Shown in pieces: positions 34,101 to 46,548 of a DNA stretch of 64,000 nucleotides. The notes under the pieces were generated by a model, which saw only the letters and a list, made by a program, of their open reading frames with translations, made no database searches and was not told where the DNA came from. The DNA lies in assembly GCF_035582795.1 (NCBI RefSeq), contig NC_134365.1, positions 137,977,077 through 138,041,076 on the forward strand, read 5' to 3'. Position 1 is the first letter of the stretch, and each line of letters begins with the position of its first letter. A program made the translations under genes and the position numbers. Source of the stretch: Mycteria americana. Taxonomy: Eukaryota; Chordata; Aves; Ciconiiformes; Ciconiidae.

Positions 34101-37100
34101 CAAGACAAGTGTCTTTTTCTGGCGCATTTCTGGTGTGCACATGAGGCACGCTGCAAGGGCGTTCCTCTTAAATCGGATTATCCTGAGCGTCTCTTGCTGT
34201 TCCAGGTCAACGCCGTCACCATCGATGGTATCACTCCTCTGTTTAACGCCTGCTGCAGTGGCAGCGTGGCCTGCGTCAACATGCTGCTCGAATTCGGAGC
34301 CAAGCCACAGCTCAGGAACCACCTTGCATCGCCCATTCACGAAGCGGTCAAGAGAGGTAACATTCAGGCTGTGAGTGAAGCTAATAATAACTAAGTGAGG
34401 AATACATATTTTACTGATGTTAAAATACTTTTCAAAAAAAGACTTGTCCGTACTGGTACGGATAAATAGGCTTGACTTATTCCCAGCTCTTGCTCCTCCT
34501 TGGTTGTATCTGGGTGTATTCTGCTCTACAGCACTGCAGTGATGGCTCTTCTTCTCCCCACAGGTCACAGGGAGTGCATGGAGATCCTTCTGGCCCATGA
34601 GGTTGACATTGACCAAGAAGACCTGCAGCATGGGACCCCACTCTACGTGGCTTGCACGTACCAGAGGACAGACTGCGTCAAGAAGCTTTTGGAGCTAGGT
34701 ACACCTGGAAAAGGGGCCAGGGGGGAGCTGTGGTGGTGTGAGACAGTGCTGCTGGTCTCTCCGGGCTGCCTCTCCACCGCAAACATCATGGGTTATTTCC
34801 ACAAGAGGTGTTTGGGCAGCCCAAATCTGTGAGATTTGTTTGAGGTTATTAAAAATTTCACCTGCATTCATGAAGAATTTACAATTTCCTCAGTAAAAAA
34901 AGCCCTAATTACAGAGATTTCCCTGAGACTGTCTGAATGTGAAAATAAAATACTTTTAGTTTTCTAGAATGATAACAGGAAGCACCGACAACGCTGGCTA
35001 ATATTAGTGACCAAAATCAGCTCTTGATTATGATAAACTGCCATGCTAAGCATTAACTTCATCTGCTTCTCAGAGGGTGATGAAGACAGCAGTAAAGCTA
35101 CTTGAAAGAATAATCACTGCAGGTCCAGGCACAGCCTATGAGCTAGCATAAATTTTTGCTGTCAGTGTACATTAGCTGACTTACACCTGCTTGAAGTGTG
35201 GCCCTGCTGTGCCTGGAGAGCCCCAGCAAGCATTTCGCTTGCTGTGCTCCCGGAGTTACTACAATGAGATACCTAAAGGGTCTTTTTTCCCCCGGTAATT
35301 AACTGAACATAATCTATGTTAGATTTTATGTTATTAACAAATTTACAGAGCATATGGTAGGCTTTGAACATCTATTGGGTTGAAGGTCAAGCTGCTGAGT
35401 TCTGTCCATCGCAGACAGGGTTTAGTGGCTCAGAGGACATTTATACAGCAGGTATTTGACCTGCTGAGGTTTGCACTGCTGCTGTTGAGAGAAATGAGGG
35501 AGGCCTGTATGCCATCCATCCCCTTCGTTTATTGAGGCTACTGGTGGAAAGCAGCCCGTGTGATGTGGGTTCGGGCAGTTCCTGCTGCCTCCTGGATCTG
35601 ACCGCGCGCTCTTGTTCACTCAAGGAGCCAACGTTAACGTGGGGAAGCGATTAGACACCCCCCTCCACGCGGCAGCAAGGAACTCCAACGTGGAGGTAGT
35701 CATCTTACTGACAGACTATGGTGCTAACCCGAAATGCAGAAATGCTGAACTCAAATGTGCCCTGGATCTTGCCGTACCCAACAGCAAAGTGGAGCAGGCG
35801 CTTCTGCTTCGGGAAGGTAATGGTTTCCTTTCTTCTTCTCTTTTCTTAGGTAGAAGAGTATTTATTTCCTTTACCTAAGTACATTTTCTTAACTGCTTTT
35901 ATAAGTAATGCTCTATATGAGTTCTCTTAGCTTCTCTACCCATTTCAAGCCTGCCTCACGTGACACAGAAATGAGTAGGAGATCTCTGTTTTGTTGCTAG
36001 ATCTGCCACCAAGTGTCAGGGTTTCAGTGGGTAAATTGGTCAGTTGTTCTGTGCTTTCTTTTCCTGTCTACTGAAGGAAAATTATGTTTATTTACATATT
36101 GGGACTCTAAGGATTAAAAACTGCCATGAGAGTTTATTCACTGGTAATATTTTAGTACCAACATCTTGTGTTCAGCTTAGCACTGTGGCTCAATGTCCTG
36201 CTTTGCTTCCTGCAGAAAAAGCGGCGTAAGCGTGTGTGCCCTTGGTCACCAGGAGAAAGCAGAGCTATTTGCCAGGTGCCTATTCGGCTTCGCGGCACGC
36301 AGCTCTTCCATGCGGTTCATGGGGCTGCAAACCCAGCACAAACCAGCAGTACCCTTTGCAGCTTACTTTCAGCCTTCCTACAATATTTCTGATTATCTTT
36401 CCAGCCTATGGGAAGAAACTTCTGAGCGGAAATGAATCTAGATCCTCTTGTGCCATTTTCACCTGTACCACATGCATCCAGAACTTGATGCATCCCGTAG
36501 CAATATCCCTGCGATGTGGACATGCTGAATTTAGTTGTGTCCCCTCCCGCTAACCTCTGTGTTTCGCAGCTCTCTGGTACCCTGTTAGTCGGTCTATGCC
36601 CCCTGGAGCTTTGCCGGCAGGGAAGGTGGATGGTGCTTCCCCAGCCTGCCGCCTTCCCGGGCACAGCTCGCTTCCCACCAAGGAGCAAAGCACGATGTGC
36701 ACAGAGAGCCCGCTTCCAGCTGCAAAATAGCTCTTGGATGGTAAATTAATATTGTCAATGATGTGCATAGGCTTTGTGCTGGCCCTCTGCACACAGGCGG
36801 GTCTTATAGAGGAAATGAAGCATTGGCTTAATATCCCTCTGCCCTACTCCCTTTCTCCATGGCTTTTCATGCAGAGCTTTAATTTGTCATGTCTGAAACC
36901 TTCTGGGAGGACTTTTGCTTGAATGCTTCTTACCTCTTGTGACTTCTGTCCTCGTATCTGAGATGTTCAGAGCTCAGCGATGGCAGGCTGCATGAGCAAA
37001 GGCAGTGCTTGCAGTTGTCCTGCTCCAGTTGCCCTGTGTGACTGAGAATTTGCGTAGATAAAGAAATACTGCAATATAAATAATTTTCTCTTCCTGAACC

Positions 37101-39070
37101 TTCTTTTTGATTTCCCCTTTCAGCTGGTCACCCTCTCCTCCCTTACAGTCAGAGGCACTATAGGGCACTTCAGCTCCTGCTGGCTCTTCACTTTTCAGAA
37201 ACGAAGTTTCCTCGGTTTCCTCAACTATCCCCTCAGTCCCGCTTTCAGATTCTTTGCTGTACCTAACATCTGCAACTGCCCTTTTCCCCTACTTCTGTGT
37301 TTTCTTAGGCCCTTCTGTTTGAAATAAGCACCCCAGGGACTTCTCTTGAAAAGTTTTCTTTCTACCCCCTGACTTTTCTCCTGTGGTTACTTAGATGGCT
37401 CCCTTTAATTGCTCCTCTTCCTAGCTATTAAGTGATGTGAAATATAAAATGTTTCTGTTTTCCTAAATGCTTTGGGAGATGGTAGCTTCTTTCTTCACTT
37501 CCAGTGACAGTAGTACAAGTGGTCTTTTCTATATATCCCGTATTTTTCTATTAATTTCTTCTCAGAGGGGGCATTATCAGCCTGTTTAGGCTCCTAAATT
37601 TTCCTGTAGTAAAAGCACAGGTTATGAAGCTTGCCTGGAAGGTATAAGGACAGGCTTTTAAACACATCTCTACCCATTGCTTGCGAAACACTGCTGTGAT
37701 CGCTACTGTTTGGCCAGAAACTGGAGGGGCAGGGCTGATCCAGGACTCAAAAACTGAGCACCTCGGAGGAGGTGTAAAGGTTCAACCTGGAGCAGCTCCA
37801 GCAAGAGGGAAGCGAAGGGGAGGCAGGGACACGTTCACTAGCAAGTTGCATTTGCACGTGCAAGCATGAGATTGCAGAAGCGACGGAACCTCATTTCCAG
37901 TGGGTTTGTGCCTGCTGTGCCCCTCACCAGACCCGCCGCGGGGTGGGCTGGGGGCACCTGCCTCGTCGCCCGCAGGGAAGCCACCGGGGCAGCACTGCGG
38001 TGTGCGGTGCCGTGCAAGCCACTGCCCAAGCTGGCCTCCCCATCCTCCCAATGAGTCCTCCGACAGCTTTCTACCATTGGGCTCTACGATGTTTAACAAG
38101 GGTTTACCATATGTGTCAACCTTTCCCTCAGGGCAAGGGAAGGGCAAAAAGGCCTCTCATCTTTTTATTATTTATTTTTTATTTTATATATTTTTCTAGT
38201 TTAATTTTATATTTTATAATATATATATATATATTTATTTTTTTTTACCCTGAGTGCCTTTTTGCACAAAACTTTTGGGGACTTTCTATCTTTGAGATGT
38301 TTTCCTTTCAGTCAGACTTAATTAAAATTGGACGACACATTAAGAAATTATTTTGGGGAGCACTGATAGGCTGACTGACTACATACATAAATATTCAGAG
38401 ACAGTGTGGTCATGTAAAAAGGCTATATTGCAGTTACTATTTGTGCAGGTACCTGCTGAAACACCAGCGGTTGGAAGAAGCATGTTCTGTATATATGAAC
38501 AACTAACTGTATTTGCCATATCCACCCTATTATGTCTGGTTTACACTGAGAGCACATCTGCAGCTCCCCGTAATCCCTCTTGTCTTTATCCTCCCAACAC
38601 TGCTGGGAGTTGTCTTATTTCCTCAGCAAGGGCTATGCATCCTGGTGCTCTCTCTCCAGTGCCGAGTGTGTCTACACCATTCTAAGTATTTGCTCAAGAA
38701 AAGATGCAGAAAACCCTAGCCATGCATGCAGAAAAAGGTTTTTACTGCTCATAGTTTTCAGATTGCTGAACAAATTTTGACAACATAAGTTAAATATGAA
38801 CAATAATGTATTTAGCTCTCCCTGACTTCAGCAAGTCATTGTGTAGTGCTTGATCTGATTTGCAAATCTCGCTGGTGTTTGTTGCTTTCTGACTTATACT
38901 GGTGGTGGGGTTGGGGGTCCTTGTTCTTGCCTTTTTTTTCTCCAGGTCCTGCCAGCCTTGCCCAGCTGTGCCGGTTGTGTATCAGAAAGCATCTGGGTCG
39001 GTCGTGCCTATATAGAGTCCACAAGCTGCACCTGCCTGAGCCACTTGAGAACTTTCTCCTTTATCGATAA
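24983..39070 (+). CDS. ASB11: ASB11, ankyrin-repeat and SOCS-box protein (complete, 7 coding exons)
   Basis: The spliced CDS is 24983-25160, 28171-28250, 31234-31341, 34206-34356, 34564-34698, 35625-35816 and 38946-39070: 969 nt, 322 residues plus TAA (human 323). ASB11 is the substrate receptor of a Cullin-5/Elongin B-C/Rbx2 ubiquitin ligase. Ribophorin-1 is a reported human target at the ER, and the zebrafish orthologue acts on DeltaA in Notch signalling. Order of parts: a hydrophobic N-terminal segment (about residues 15-40), six ankyrin repeats with cores near residues 66, 99, 132, 164, 197 and 229, and a C-terminal SOCS box (about 283-322) with BC-box LCRLCIRK and Cul5-box LPEPL. All junctions are GT-AG and in phase. 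An in-frame TGA at 24,950-24,952 lies just before the start ATG. No lesions are seen. Confidence 0.96.
25161..28170 (+). other. ASB11 intron 1
   Basis: This 3.0-kb GT...AG intron ends in TTGCTGTTTCAG. It contains no recognisable gene, only short CA/TG-rich stretches near 26,570-26,630. Confidence 0.9.
28171..28250 (+). CDS. ASB11: ASB11 coding exon 2: first ankyrin repeat
   Basis: This 80-nt exon encodes SWADRSPLHDAAFQGRLLSL to TLIAQ, matching the human first repeat; SPLHxAA is the ankyrin TPLHxAA core. It is too short to stand out as an open frame and was placed by homology. The acceptor is TTTCAG and the donor CACAG|GTAAAA. Confidence 0.94.
28251..31233 (+). other. ASB11 intron 2
   Basis: This 3.0-kb GT...AG intron ends in GCTGCGTTGCAG. 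A degenerate two-copy repeat around GTTGTGGTT(C/A)TACA lies near 29,258-29,347. No embedded gene is visible. Confidence 0.9.
31234..31341 (+). CDS. ASB11: ASB11 coding exon 3: second ankyrin repeat
   Basis: This 108-nt, phase-0 exon encodes residues 87-122, including VSALHEACLGGHVACAKVLL. It sits in a locally GC-rich pocket (about 31,140-31,450) and has high third-position GC, unlike its AT-rich introns. The donor is CCCAG|GTGAGT. Confidence 0.95.
31342..34205 (+). other. ASB11 intron 3
   Basis: This 2.9-kb GT...AG intron ends in TTGCTGTTCCAG. It includes a short CA-rich microsatellite near 33,684-33,706. Open frames on both strands between 32.1 and 33.6 kb show no known motif. Confidence 0.9.
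34206..34356 (+). CDS. ASB11: ASB11 coding exon 4: third and start of fourth ankyrin repeat
   Basis: This 151-nt exon encodes VNAVTIDGITPLFNACCSGS to SPIHEAVKR, plus the first base of Gly173. TPLFNACCSGS and HLASPIHEAVKRG are diagnostic for ASB11 and close to ASB9. The donor is AGAG|GTAACA. Confidence 0.96.
34357..34563 (+). other. ASB11 intron 4 (short)
   Basis: At 207 nt this is by far the shortest intron of the gene. It is GT...AG and ends in TTCTCCCCACAG. Confidence 0.92.
34564..34698 (+). CDS. ASB11: ASB11 coding exon 5: fourth and fifth ankyrin repeats
   Basis: This 135-nt exon encodes HRECMEILLAHEVDIDQED to VKKLLELG. The repeat core HGTPLYVACTYQR matches human ASB11 (LGTPLYVACTYQR). 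The donor is CTAG|GTACAC. Confidence 0.96.
   Translation, partial: VTGSAWRSFWPMRLTLTKKTCSMGPHSTWLARTRGQTASRSFWS
34699..35624 (+). other. ASB11 intron 5
   Basis: This 0.93-kb GT...AG intron has a weak polypyrimidine tract before the acceptor (TTGTTCACTCAAG). No embedded gene is visible. Confidence 0.9.
35625..35816 (+). CDS. ASB11: ASB11 coding exon 6: last ankyrin repeat
   Basis: This 192-nt exon encodes ANVNVGKRLDTPLHAAARNS to EQALLLREG. The core TPLHAAARNSNVEVV and the following LTDYGANPK match human closely. The human QGKSALDLA segment reads ELKCALDLA here. The donor is GAAG|GTAATG. Confidence 0.96.
35817..38945 (+). other. ASB11 intron 6
   Basis: This 3.1-kb GT...AG intron ends in TTTTTTTTCTCCAG. 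It contains an AT-only-like stretch at about 38,156-38,247 and GC-richer DNA at about 37,780-38,060. The long open frames here lack known domains. Confidence 0.9.
38156..38247. repeat. AT-rich low-complexity tract with (TA)n
   Basis: Almost pure A/T sequence includes a (AT)n run near 38,217-38,233 and poly-T on either side. It lies in ASB11 intron 6 about 0.7 kb before the last exon. Confidence 0.8.
38946..39070 (+). CDS. ASB11: ASB11 last coding exon: SOCS box
   Basis: Encodes residues 283-322 and the stop TAA at 39,068-39,070. SLAQLCRLCIRKHLG is the Elongin-BC box and LHLPEPLENFLLY the Cullin-5 box, both shared with human ASB11. This exon is what ties the ankyrin domain to the ubiquitin ligase. 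Confidence 0.96.
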
Positions 39071-41480
39071 GTCTGTGACTATCTTTAAAGAAAGAGGAAC
39101 AAATGGTTGTTTACTCCAAAATTATTATATCAAAGAAAAAAAATCAAAGACATCATTTACTGTCTACTGTGGATACCAAACATTAGCTGCTATGTGACAG
39201 TGCAAATTGAAAACACCTTTTCACAGACAGTGAATGATATTATGGATACAGTTCCCTCACAGTGTATTGCCACATCCATTTACACCAGCCTGAGAAGTTG
39301 TAATACATGAACAGCTCGCTTGACATGTGTTTGTAGATGCACACGCACACATCCACCCACCCACAGGCGCACACAGAGATTTCCCCTGCATTTAGTGTTA
39401 TATTTATTCCTGTAGTATCTATGCAGCTTCTTCCTCTTGTCTATTCAATCTCACTGTCAAAATCAAGGTAGTGGCTGTTATTCTTCCACTAGTATGAGAG
39501 TGAAAGTCTTCAGTGCCCAACGTCAGCCGTATATAATATATTGCACATCTTTTGTCAGCTTTGACTTTGCATCCTGCCACCTCTTTCCCGTGGTCTAGTG
39601 GAGCTGTAGCAGCTCCCAGCAGGCTCGGGCTGTCCAGCCACCGTACGTCCCCTTGCCCTGAGCCCAGCTGCCCCCAATGCTAACATGTCTTGTCCTCTGA
39701 GGTGCAAATGGTGCTATCAAAGCAGATGCAGGAGTTTGGAGTAAGCCCACAAAAATGTGTGAAATTCTTAAAAAACCCTTCATCTCTTCCAAAAGAAGTC
39801 CTAAGCTATATCACCTGAGATCTGGCTGTGTTCATTACATGAACTATTTTTCTTAGCTGAATTCCAGTACAGAGCTGCAAATGTTTTCACAGGCACAGCA
39901 GGCCAGCTTTCAATGTCTGTCCTTTGCAAGGTTTAAAGATAACCAAAGGAATGAGTTGCTTCTCTTCTTTTGGGCGTTGCATGCTTTGACGTTTCTCAAG
40001 ATAAGTCCTCGGACTGCAGAGCAAGAGAGAAGCAGGGCCCCTAAGGATGGTTGTGCATCACTTAAATGTTCTGCTTGATGGATATTGCTCGCCAGGAGGA
40101 GAAGTTTGCAGGCTTGTCTGCTCTCTCATCCCCAACTCTAGAGACCTGCATCACCTTCCTGTGGGAAGGGATTTTTAGAGTGTTATGACTTTGCCCATTG
40201 TGGTATTAGTTTAAATATCATCAGGGTTAGTAGCTTGGACACAGCAGAGCTAAAAATGTGCACCTCTTTGAGTTGAGAAATGTGGGATACAGCGACTGGT
40301 GCAATGCCCGCGTGGCTCTGTAAAGGTTTGTTTATTTTTCCCGTTGAGGTTGTTCTGACGGGAGAAATGTTTCTTCAGACCCGAGTTTTGGTAAACTTCT
40401 GCCATGAGACAGGCAATGGTGTTTCACTAGTTGTAGTAAAACGGGAAACAGAGGTAAAAGGAGAATCTGTCTCCACTTAGCTCAACTTCACAGGTCCGAG
40501 AGGCTGATGACACATTTTCAGGCTATGAGACATAGTGGTTTTATTATGAACTATGCATGCTGGTACCAATTTTCACTGCCCATACATCTTAAGTCAGGGG
40601 GAACTGGCCTGCTGGAGGCTTCCAGCAGCCTTGAGCTCCTGTCCCTGCTCCAGCAGCAGCAGCAGCCTCTCTGGTTTGATGCTATTCCCTTAATTTCACC
40701 ATGACAGTTTCCCTCTGAGACATAGGTCTAACTTTTCCCGTACTTTCTTACAATTAATTCAGCACACGTAAGACAAATTGTGCTCCCAGCAGTTCATGAG
40801 ACTGGACCTGCAATGTTACAGCCAAAAATGAATGTAGTTTTCAGCCTGTGTTTGCACATATTGAATGCTATCTGACAGCAAGAACTATCGCCCATAAAGC
40901 TGTCAGTGACATGAATGACCTTGTATAGTACAATGTATCATGAATCTCAGAGACTTGAACTCTAAATTCTCAAGAGCCTCTGAAAATCAAATACCATCAA
41001 GAAAGAAATGTCTATATTAATCTGATGTCAGCAGATCTCTCTCAGTCTTACCTTTACTGCCAGCTCACCTGCTCTGTTTATGAGGTGGCAGTCAGAATAC
41101 CATCCGCTATCTAAATAGAGAGGCAGAGCCTCAGCTGTGTGGGTTGTCAGACTTGCATTGCAATCAAGGAGCTATGGCAATTTATGGGATCTATTTCGGA
41201 ATGTGTAATACTGAATTGATTTCCTACTGCGATCATCAATGAAAGAAGTATTTCACTTGCATAGGATTTTAAATTGAAAAAATGTATCTTCATTAAGGAA
41301 ATGCAAAGTCTATTCAGCCTCTCAGAAAGGTTTATGTTAAGAAGCAGCAGAAGCTGCCCTATTTTTATTGCTGATATTAGCTTCCCATCAAAAAATCACC
41401 TCACCTTTGCTTGCTCCGGGAGACATCATCCTTCCTGAAATTCTGTATATCAGAGAGTCTGGACAGAACAGAGCCTTAAT
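39071..41480 (+). other. ASB11: ASB11 3' UTR candidate region
   Basis: The region is non-coding. The first AATAAA I find downstream of the stop is near 41,478. ASB11 must therefore have a long 3' UTR, use a variant poly(A) signal, or end by another route. No other gene is seen here. Confidence 0.4.
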
Positions 41481-43395
41481 AAATCAGAAGAGAAGCTCAG
41501 AAGTCCTGACGTTAAGACAGTTCATTAGAAACTCTACCTAGACTTTCTTGGTCTTATCTCAAAAGATTAAGTTACCCATTTAATTTTCATTGACTGTGCT
41601 TTGTGTTGTAACAATGCACGGAAATATTACAGAGGAAATAGCTGGAGAAGGTATTTCTTTTTTTTTGCAAATATGCTGTCTCATGTGAGGATAGGGAAGG
41701 ACTGGGACAATTTGCTAGGAGACTACTGAATCTTGTTGGTGATTTTTTGGAATGAGTTTGAAAAACATCTGTCGGATGTGGATACAGCAGCTTTTCCCCA
41801 GGGAGGAGAAGGGCTAACTAATCTCACAAGGTCTCTTTCCTTCAAAATAGGTGGCATCTTCTCATTCAATGATCATTGACAGAAACCAGTTATTTGGGTA
41901 AAATATGGTTTTCCTGGGAACACAGACATTTTTCTGTGCTGCAATGTCCACTACTATACCACATCTGTATGCCTTTACCCCCAACAACTGCCAGTACTAT
42001 CTGCCTCAGTGAAAAGTGCTACCTATCTCAACAGGAATAATTACACAATATCCTGGCTATTGGAAAAGTTTTTCTGAACCACAAACACTTACTGATTCTT
42101 AGTACAGACACTGACTTGTAGCGTAAAGTGCAAGCTTGGGCTATGGATGCTCACTAGCCATAAAGTGCTTGGTCCTGGGATATTTTGCAGGAGTGGCTTA
42201 AATAGGTTACTCATGTACAGTATAAAACCAAAAGACTTCCTTTTATAATTCTCAATCTGTTGGGCCACTTTTCAGTTTTCTTATCCATATATTATGAGAG
42301 ATCCAGTGTGCACTCAGAAATGCCAGTGATGAGGACCTCACAGATCTCAGCCTAATCAGATGTGGGCTTCAAGCCATCATTAATTACTCACTATATCTCT
42401 ATCATTGCTCATGATCCAAAGCAAAACAAAATTAAATGGGCTTTGTATCAGCCCTGTCTTTATCTTTACTCTAAAATAAGCAGCCTTCATATCTACATTA
42501 TTTCTACCGGTAGATGCATTCTTATGTCTCAAAGCATCTTTGCAATCCTTTTTTTTCCCCCCACTGTATCTTTTCTCACACCACTAAGCTCCTGTTCATA
42601 GGCATGTCTTTCCTGATCATCTTTCTCCTGGATTCACATATTTCTCCTCTGTCACTAAGAAAATAGTTTTTAGTTTCCTCCTTGAGGAGTCTAACTCTTC
42701 AACAGCAGGCATTTTAGCCAAGGTCAACCTGTCTCCTTGTTGTCTGTGTTATTTCTCTTGCTTACCAGGCTGCTGTGTTGGGGTCCCCCGCTCCGAACCT
42801 GCACACCTCAGCCCTCCCTAGCCCCAGGGGAGGGCACTTGTGTTCAGAGAGCCGTCAGCCCCATGGCACATGTCCTGCTCACAGGCTCCTCAGCTGGCAC
42901 ATCCTTGTGGGAGCAGGACTGTACTGGCCACCATGTTCACGCAGAGCTGGAGCAAGTCATTTTGCCGTGCCGGGTGCTGTCTGGGCTAACTCCAGGCACA
43001 GCACCACTACTTGCTGGCTGGCTGGCTGCACATAGCCCCTTTTCTCTGTGCTGTTGTTGTTCTACACTTTGCACTAATTTGTAAAGACAGTTGTGGCAAT
43101 GCTCTTCTTGCTCTGCCCTTCTTGCTGTCCCAGCAACCTGGCCAAAAACCTGGCTCCACAGGTTTCCTTCTAGCTTGAGAGTACTTTTTCCCAGAGTCTT
43201 ATCTGCAAGCAGTCTGGCTAATGGGACACCTCCTCAGGGACATACAGCAGTGAAAATAAATAGACCAACACATTTTGAGAGGGTTTAATGAACAATGTTC
43301 CGCACAGTCGGCAGGAAAAGAAAAGTTACACTCTAATTTGGCCCCTAAAAGATCCCTGTTTTGGTCTCCTGACCAACCTGTTGGGTTCAAGCTGA

Positions 43396-44011
43396 CCTCT
43401 GCCTCCTGCAGTGCAACCCTGCTATTGGCATTTAACAACCCTCCATCCTCTCTAGGACTCAACTTTTCACAGCAGATGTGCCAGACCCTGATTTTCTGCC
43501 TGTCCAGCTGAGTCTCCCATTCACAGAGTGAAATTAAAAAGGGGGGGGAATGCTAAGCTGCTGAAACTTGTGTCAGAGCTGAAATTCCCCACACCTGCCT
43601 TGAAGTGCCAACATCCCACCTTCCTGGACAGACACAGGAGGCTGTCCGTCCATCCATCCACCTGTGTGCTCCCTCTTCTTGTGACAGGACGTGTCCGTGC
43701 CACTTTAGACACCGGGACTGGGAGCTCATCTCCTCCTAACTCCGTCTTCCCCCAGGGAACTCGAGCCTGGTCAACATCGACCTCAAGGCATTTAGACTTC
43801 TTCTCACCACCCATGCTAGAAATCAGTGATGTGCTGCCCCTGTGCAAACCCTTGCAAAGGGGGTCAGCGTCCCCTCCATCCCACTTTCTGTCCTCCACTT
43901 GCTATCTGCTCTGCAGGGCAGGAGGCACAGGGGCTGCCCACACCTTTCTGTCCCAAACCTGGCCTCTGTCTCCTGCAGCGCAACTCTGCTATTGGCATTT
44001 AACAACCCTCC
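43396..44011. repeat. Direct repeat: two 49-bp copies 567 bp apart
   Basis: Copies at 43,396-43,444 and 43,963-44,011 differ at only 3 of 49 positions and share CTGCTATTGGCATTTAACAA. Weaker similarity seems to extend past them: a TGTC(C)CAGCT word followed by a GAAA(T/A)(T/A)AAA-type word occurs after each copy. This could be an old tandem duplication or the remains of a transposable element. The family is not identified. Confidence 0.65.
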
Positions 44012-46525
44012 AGTCCTTATTGGATTGAAAATACTTGTGGTGTGTCCCAGCTAGGGCAACTCTGATACTAATGAAAATAAAACACATTCACTGACTCTTA
44101 GTTGAAAAATCTGGCTGACCTATATGCTGGGTGACAGTTCATGATGCCTTTGTACATTTTTTTTTCAGAAAGTAATCTTTTTCACATGCCAATTGCTCCT
44201 CACTGTGATTTTTTTTAATGCTGCACAAGAGGTGTTTAATACATTAATATTAAATACAGATGATTCCACACAGACCTTCTGTCTGATTTGATTTCTATTT
44301 CTTGAAAATTCCTTTGTCCTTAAATTCTATACCATTTGTAGAAACTCAGGATGCACATTGCAAGTGAATGGAAAACTACCTCGGGTTTGGAATTGAAAAG
44401 TCTTCAGTAAAAGGTACCAGGAATTGTGGAAGAAAGTGTAATTTGCATATTCAGTTGAGAATAACATCTGGAAGGGGAGAGAGAGAGGAATCAGGAGAGC
44501 ATGCCATTCTAGCATTTTATTTAACAAGTCAGCCAAAGCAACACATTAGTCGGCAAACCATTGCAACTAATATATATACTTACTAGCAATGGATAAAGGT
44601 TCACATGTGTGAAAGATTTTGAACTTATTTTTCAGTGAATTAAACTTAACATATCCAGAACTTTCATTCACAGCAATCGGAACAAAACTATTGTAAATGC
44701 CAAAACCCAGCACATACAGCAATTTCTGTCATTATGCACCTAGTCTGTGGTATTATCTTCTTCTAGTTTGGGTTACTAGAATCATAAACACTAACTTGGC
44801 TCACTTTCATTCAAGTGCAAAACTGAGGTCAGAGAAATACAATTATGTTCCAGCTACGTAAAAAAGTAAAGTGATTTTGGTATTTATGGTAGCAAGGTAT
44901 TTAATGCTTTTAGATACAAGATGTGCCGAACTCTGTGGTGACTAGGAACCGGGAAAAATGAGACTCCCAAACCAGTCTTTGTGGGGAAGGGAGGGTTTGG
45001 CTTTAAACCCATGGTTTTTTTAAACAACCTAATGGAATAATATACAGGGCTTTCAAGTTTGTCCTTTCCCCCAGATGTAGAGATTCAGTGGAAAAGATCT
45101 GAAGATGGTGAGAGAAGAAATATCCTGCTCCTTAGTAGCTTTTAAGGCCTGGAGACTGCGGCTATTTCATCTGATCTCCTCTGTAATGCAAGCCACAGGA
45201 CATGACCCAGTAACTGCACTAACCAGGACCGTGCTTTGGACTACAGCGTGTTTTACAAAACGTAGAGGTCAAGCAGGCTCCCCTGTGCATCCGACCTCCC
45301 GGGAGCTGCTCCGCCGCTGTTAGTGCCCCAGCCCCGGGGAGGTGGTGGGATGAAGGGTTGTCTTCTCCTTTGTGTACATCTGTCCTTGCCCAGAGCCAGG
45401 AGCTGCTGCCGCACTGCCACCAGCGAGACGGTGCACCATGCTGGAGGGTGATGCTTGGCCAAAGCTTGCTGAGTTAGTGCCTGTGATTCTGGTAACCCAA
45501 ACCTGCAGAAAATAAGATGAAAAATAAGGTCAGTAATGACAAAAATTGCTATATTGACTATGTGGTGGGTTTTCTGGCATTTGGTAGGTGAATTTTGCAG
45601 CATCCTGCCATATTTTTAGCTGTACGTTACCAGGGACTTGCTAGCAGTATGTTTTTGTGGTGGATGGTTCATTCTGTGCCAGGTCTACCTGCTGGCTATA
45701 GAGGTTAACGTGCTGTAACAGTTTAGAAATTAGGATAGGAAGGGAGGGACATTTAGAGATTTCCAGGGAAAACTTGTTTTAACATTTATTTTCTGTTCTA
45801 TGAGTGTTTGTGAGTAAAATGTGCTTTTTACTCTTAGGAAGAGAAGAATTAAAGAATCCATAGGCCTTATGACTTTCTCATTGTATGATGCCCATGTCAT
45901 GCTCCACCAACTTCACAAACATTAATCCCAACTTCTTTTTTTTTCTGGGGTGGTGAGAAACATGCATTATGCTTTGTATTTGGAGAAGGGAGATGTATGA
46001 ACTTACTGAATCCTGGAGAAAGTTAGTTTAGAGCTAGGATGTTAAAAATCTTTGTTCCCTGCACTCTTCTCACGCTACATGCTGACTAAATACCTATTTT
46101 ACTCTTGTCACAATGAACGAGCAGCTATAGGTAGTGACAATGGCCCTGTGTTTGTTTGAAGCCTGGTGTAGCAGTCCCCATGAAGGTGATAGGGTTTATT
46201 AACGGTGGAAACAAGGCATATTTTTTCATGTTTTATGCATTAACAAACAAAAGTATACCAACTAGTTATGGCAACAGGGAGAGAAGTACTAAATAAAGAA
46301 TATTAATAGTAGTGTAACACTGGCTGAGGACAGGGAACATGATGGGGGCATGGAACACGCAGTGACTAAAAAGTTCAGCAATTTACTACATTTTCAAATA
46401 TTAAATCAGGGTATAGCTATCTCCAAATAAGCTTCAAAGAATACGTCCACTTTACAGATGGACCTTTGTGAATTGCTAACTCCTTAAAGATCATCCCAAA
46501 CTCTGCCACTACTGTTCCCTGTTCC

Positions 46526-46548
46526 CTGTTTAGGCTCTGCCTAAACAG
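46526..46548. repeat. Perfect 10-bp hairpin inside a direct repeat
   Basis: CTGTTTAGGC, TCT and GCCTAAACAG form a perfect inverted repeat with a 3-nt loop. It is flanked on both sides by the direct repeat GCCACTACTGTTCCCT (46,505-46,520 and again from 46,550). The arrangement suggests a templated local duplication. Confidence 0.65.
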
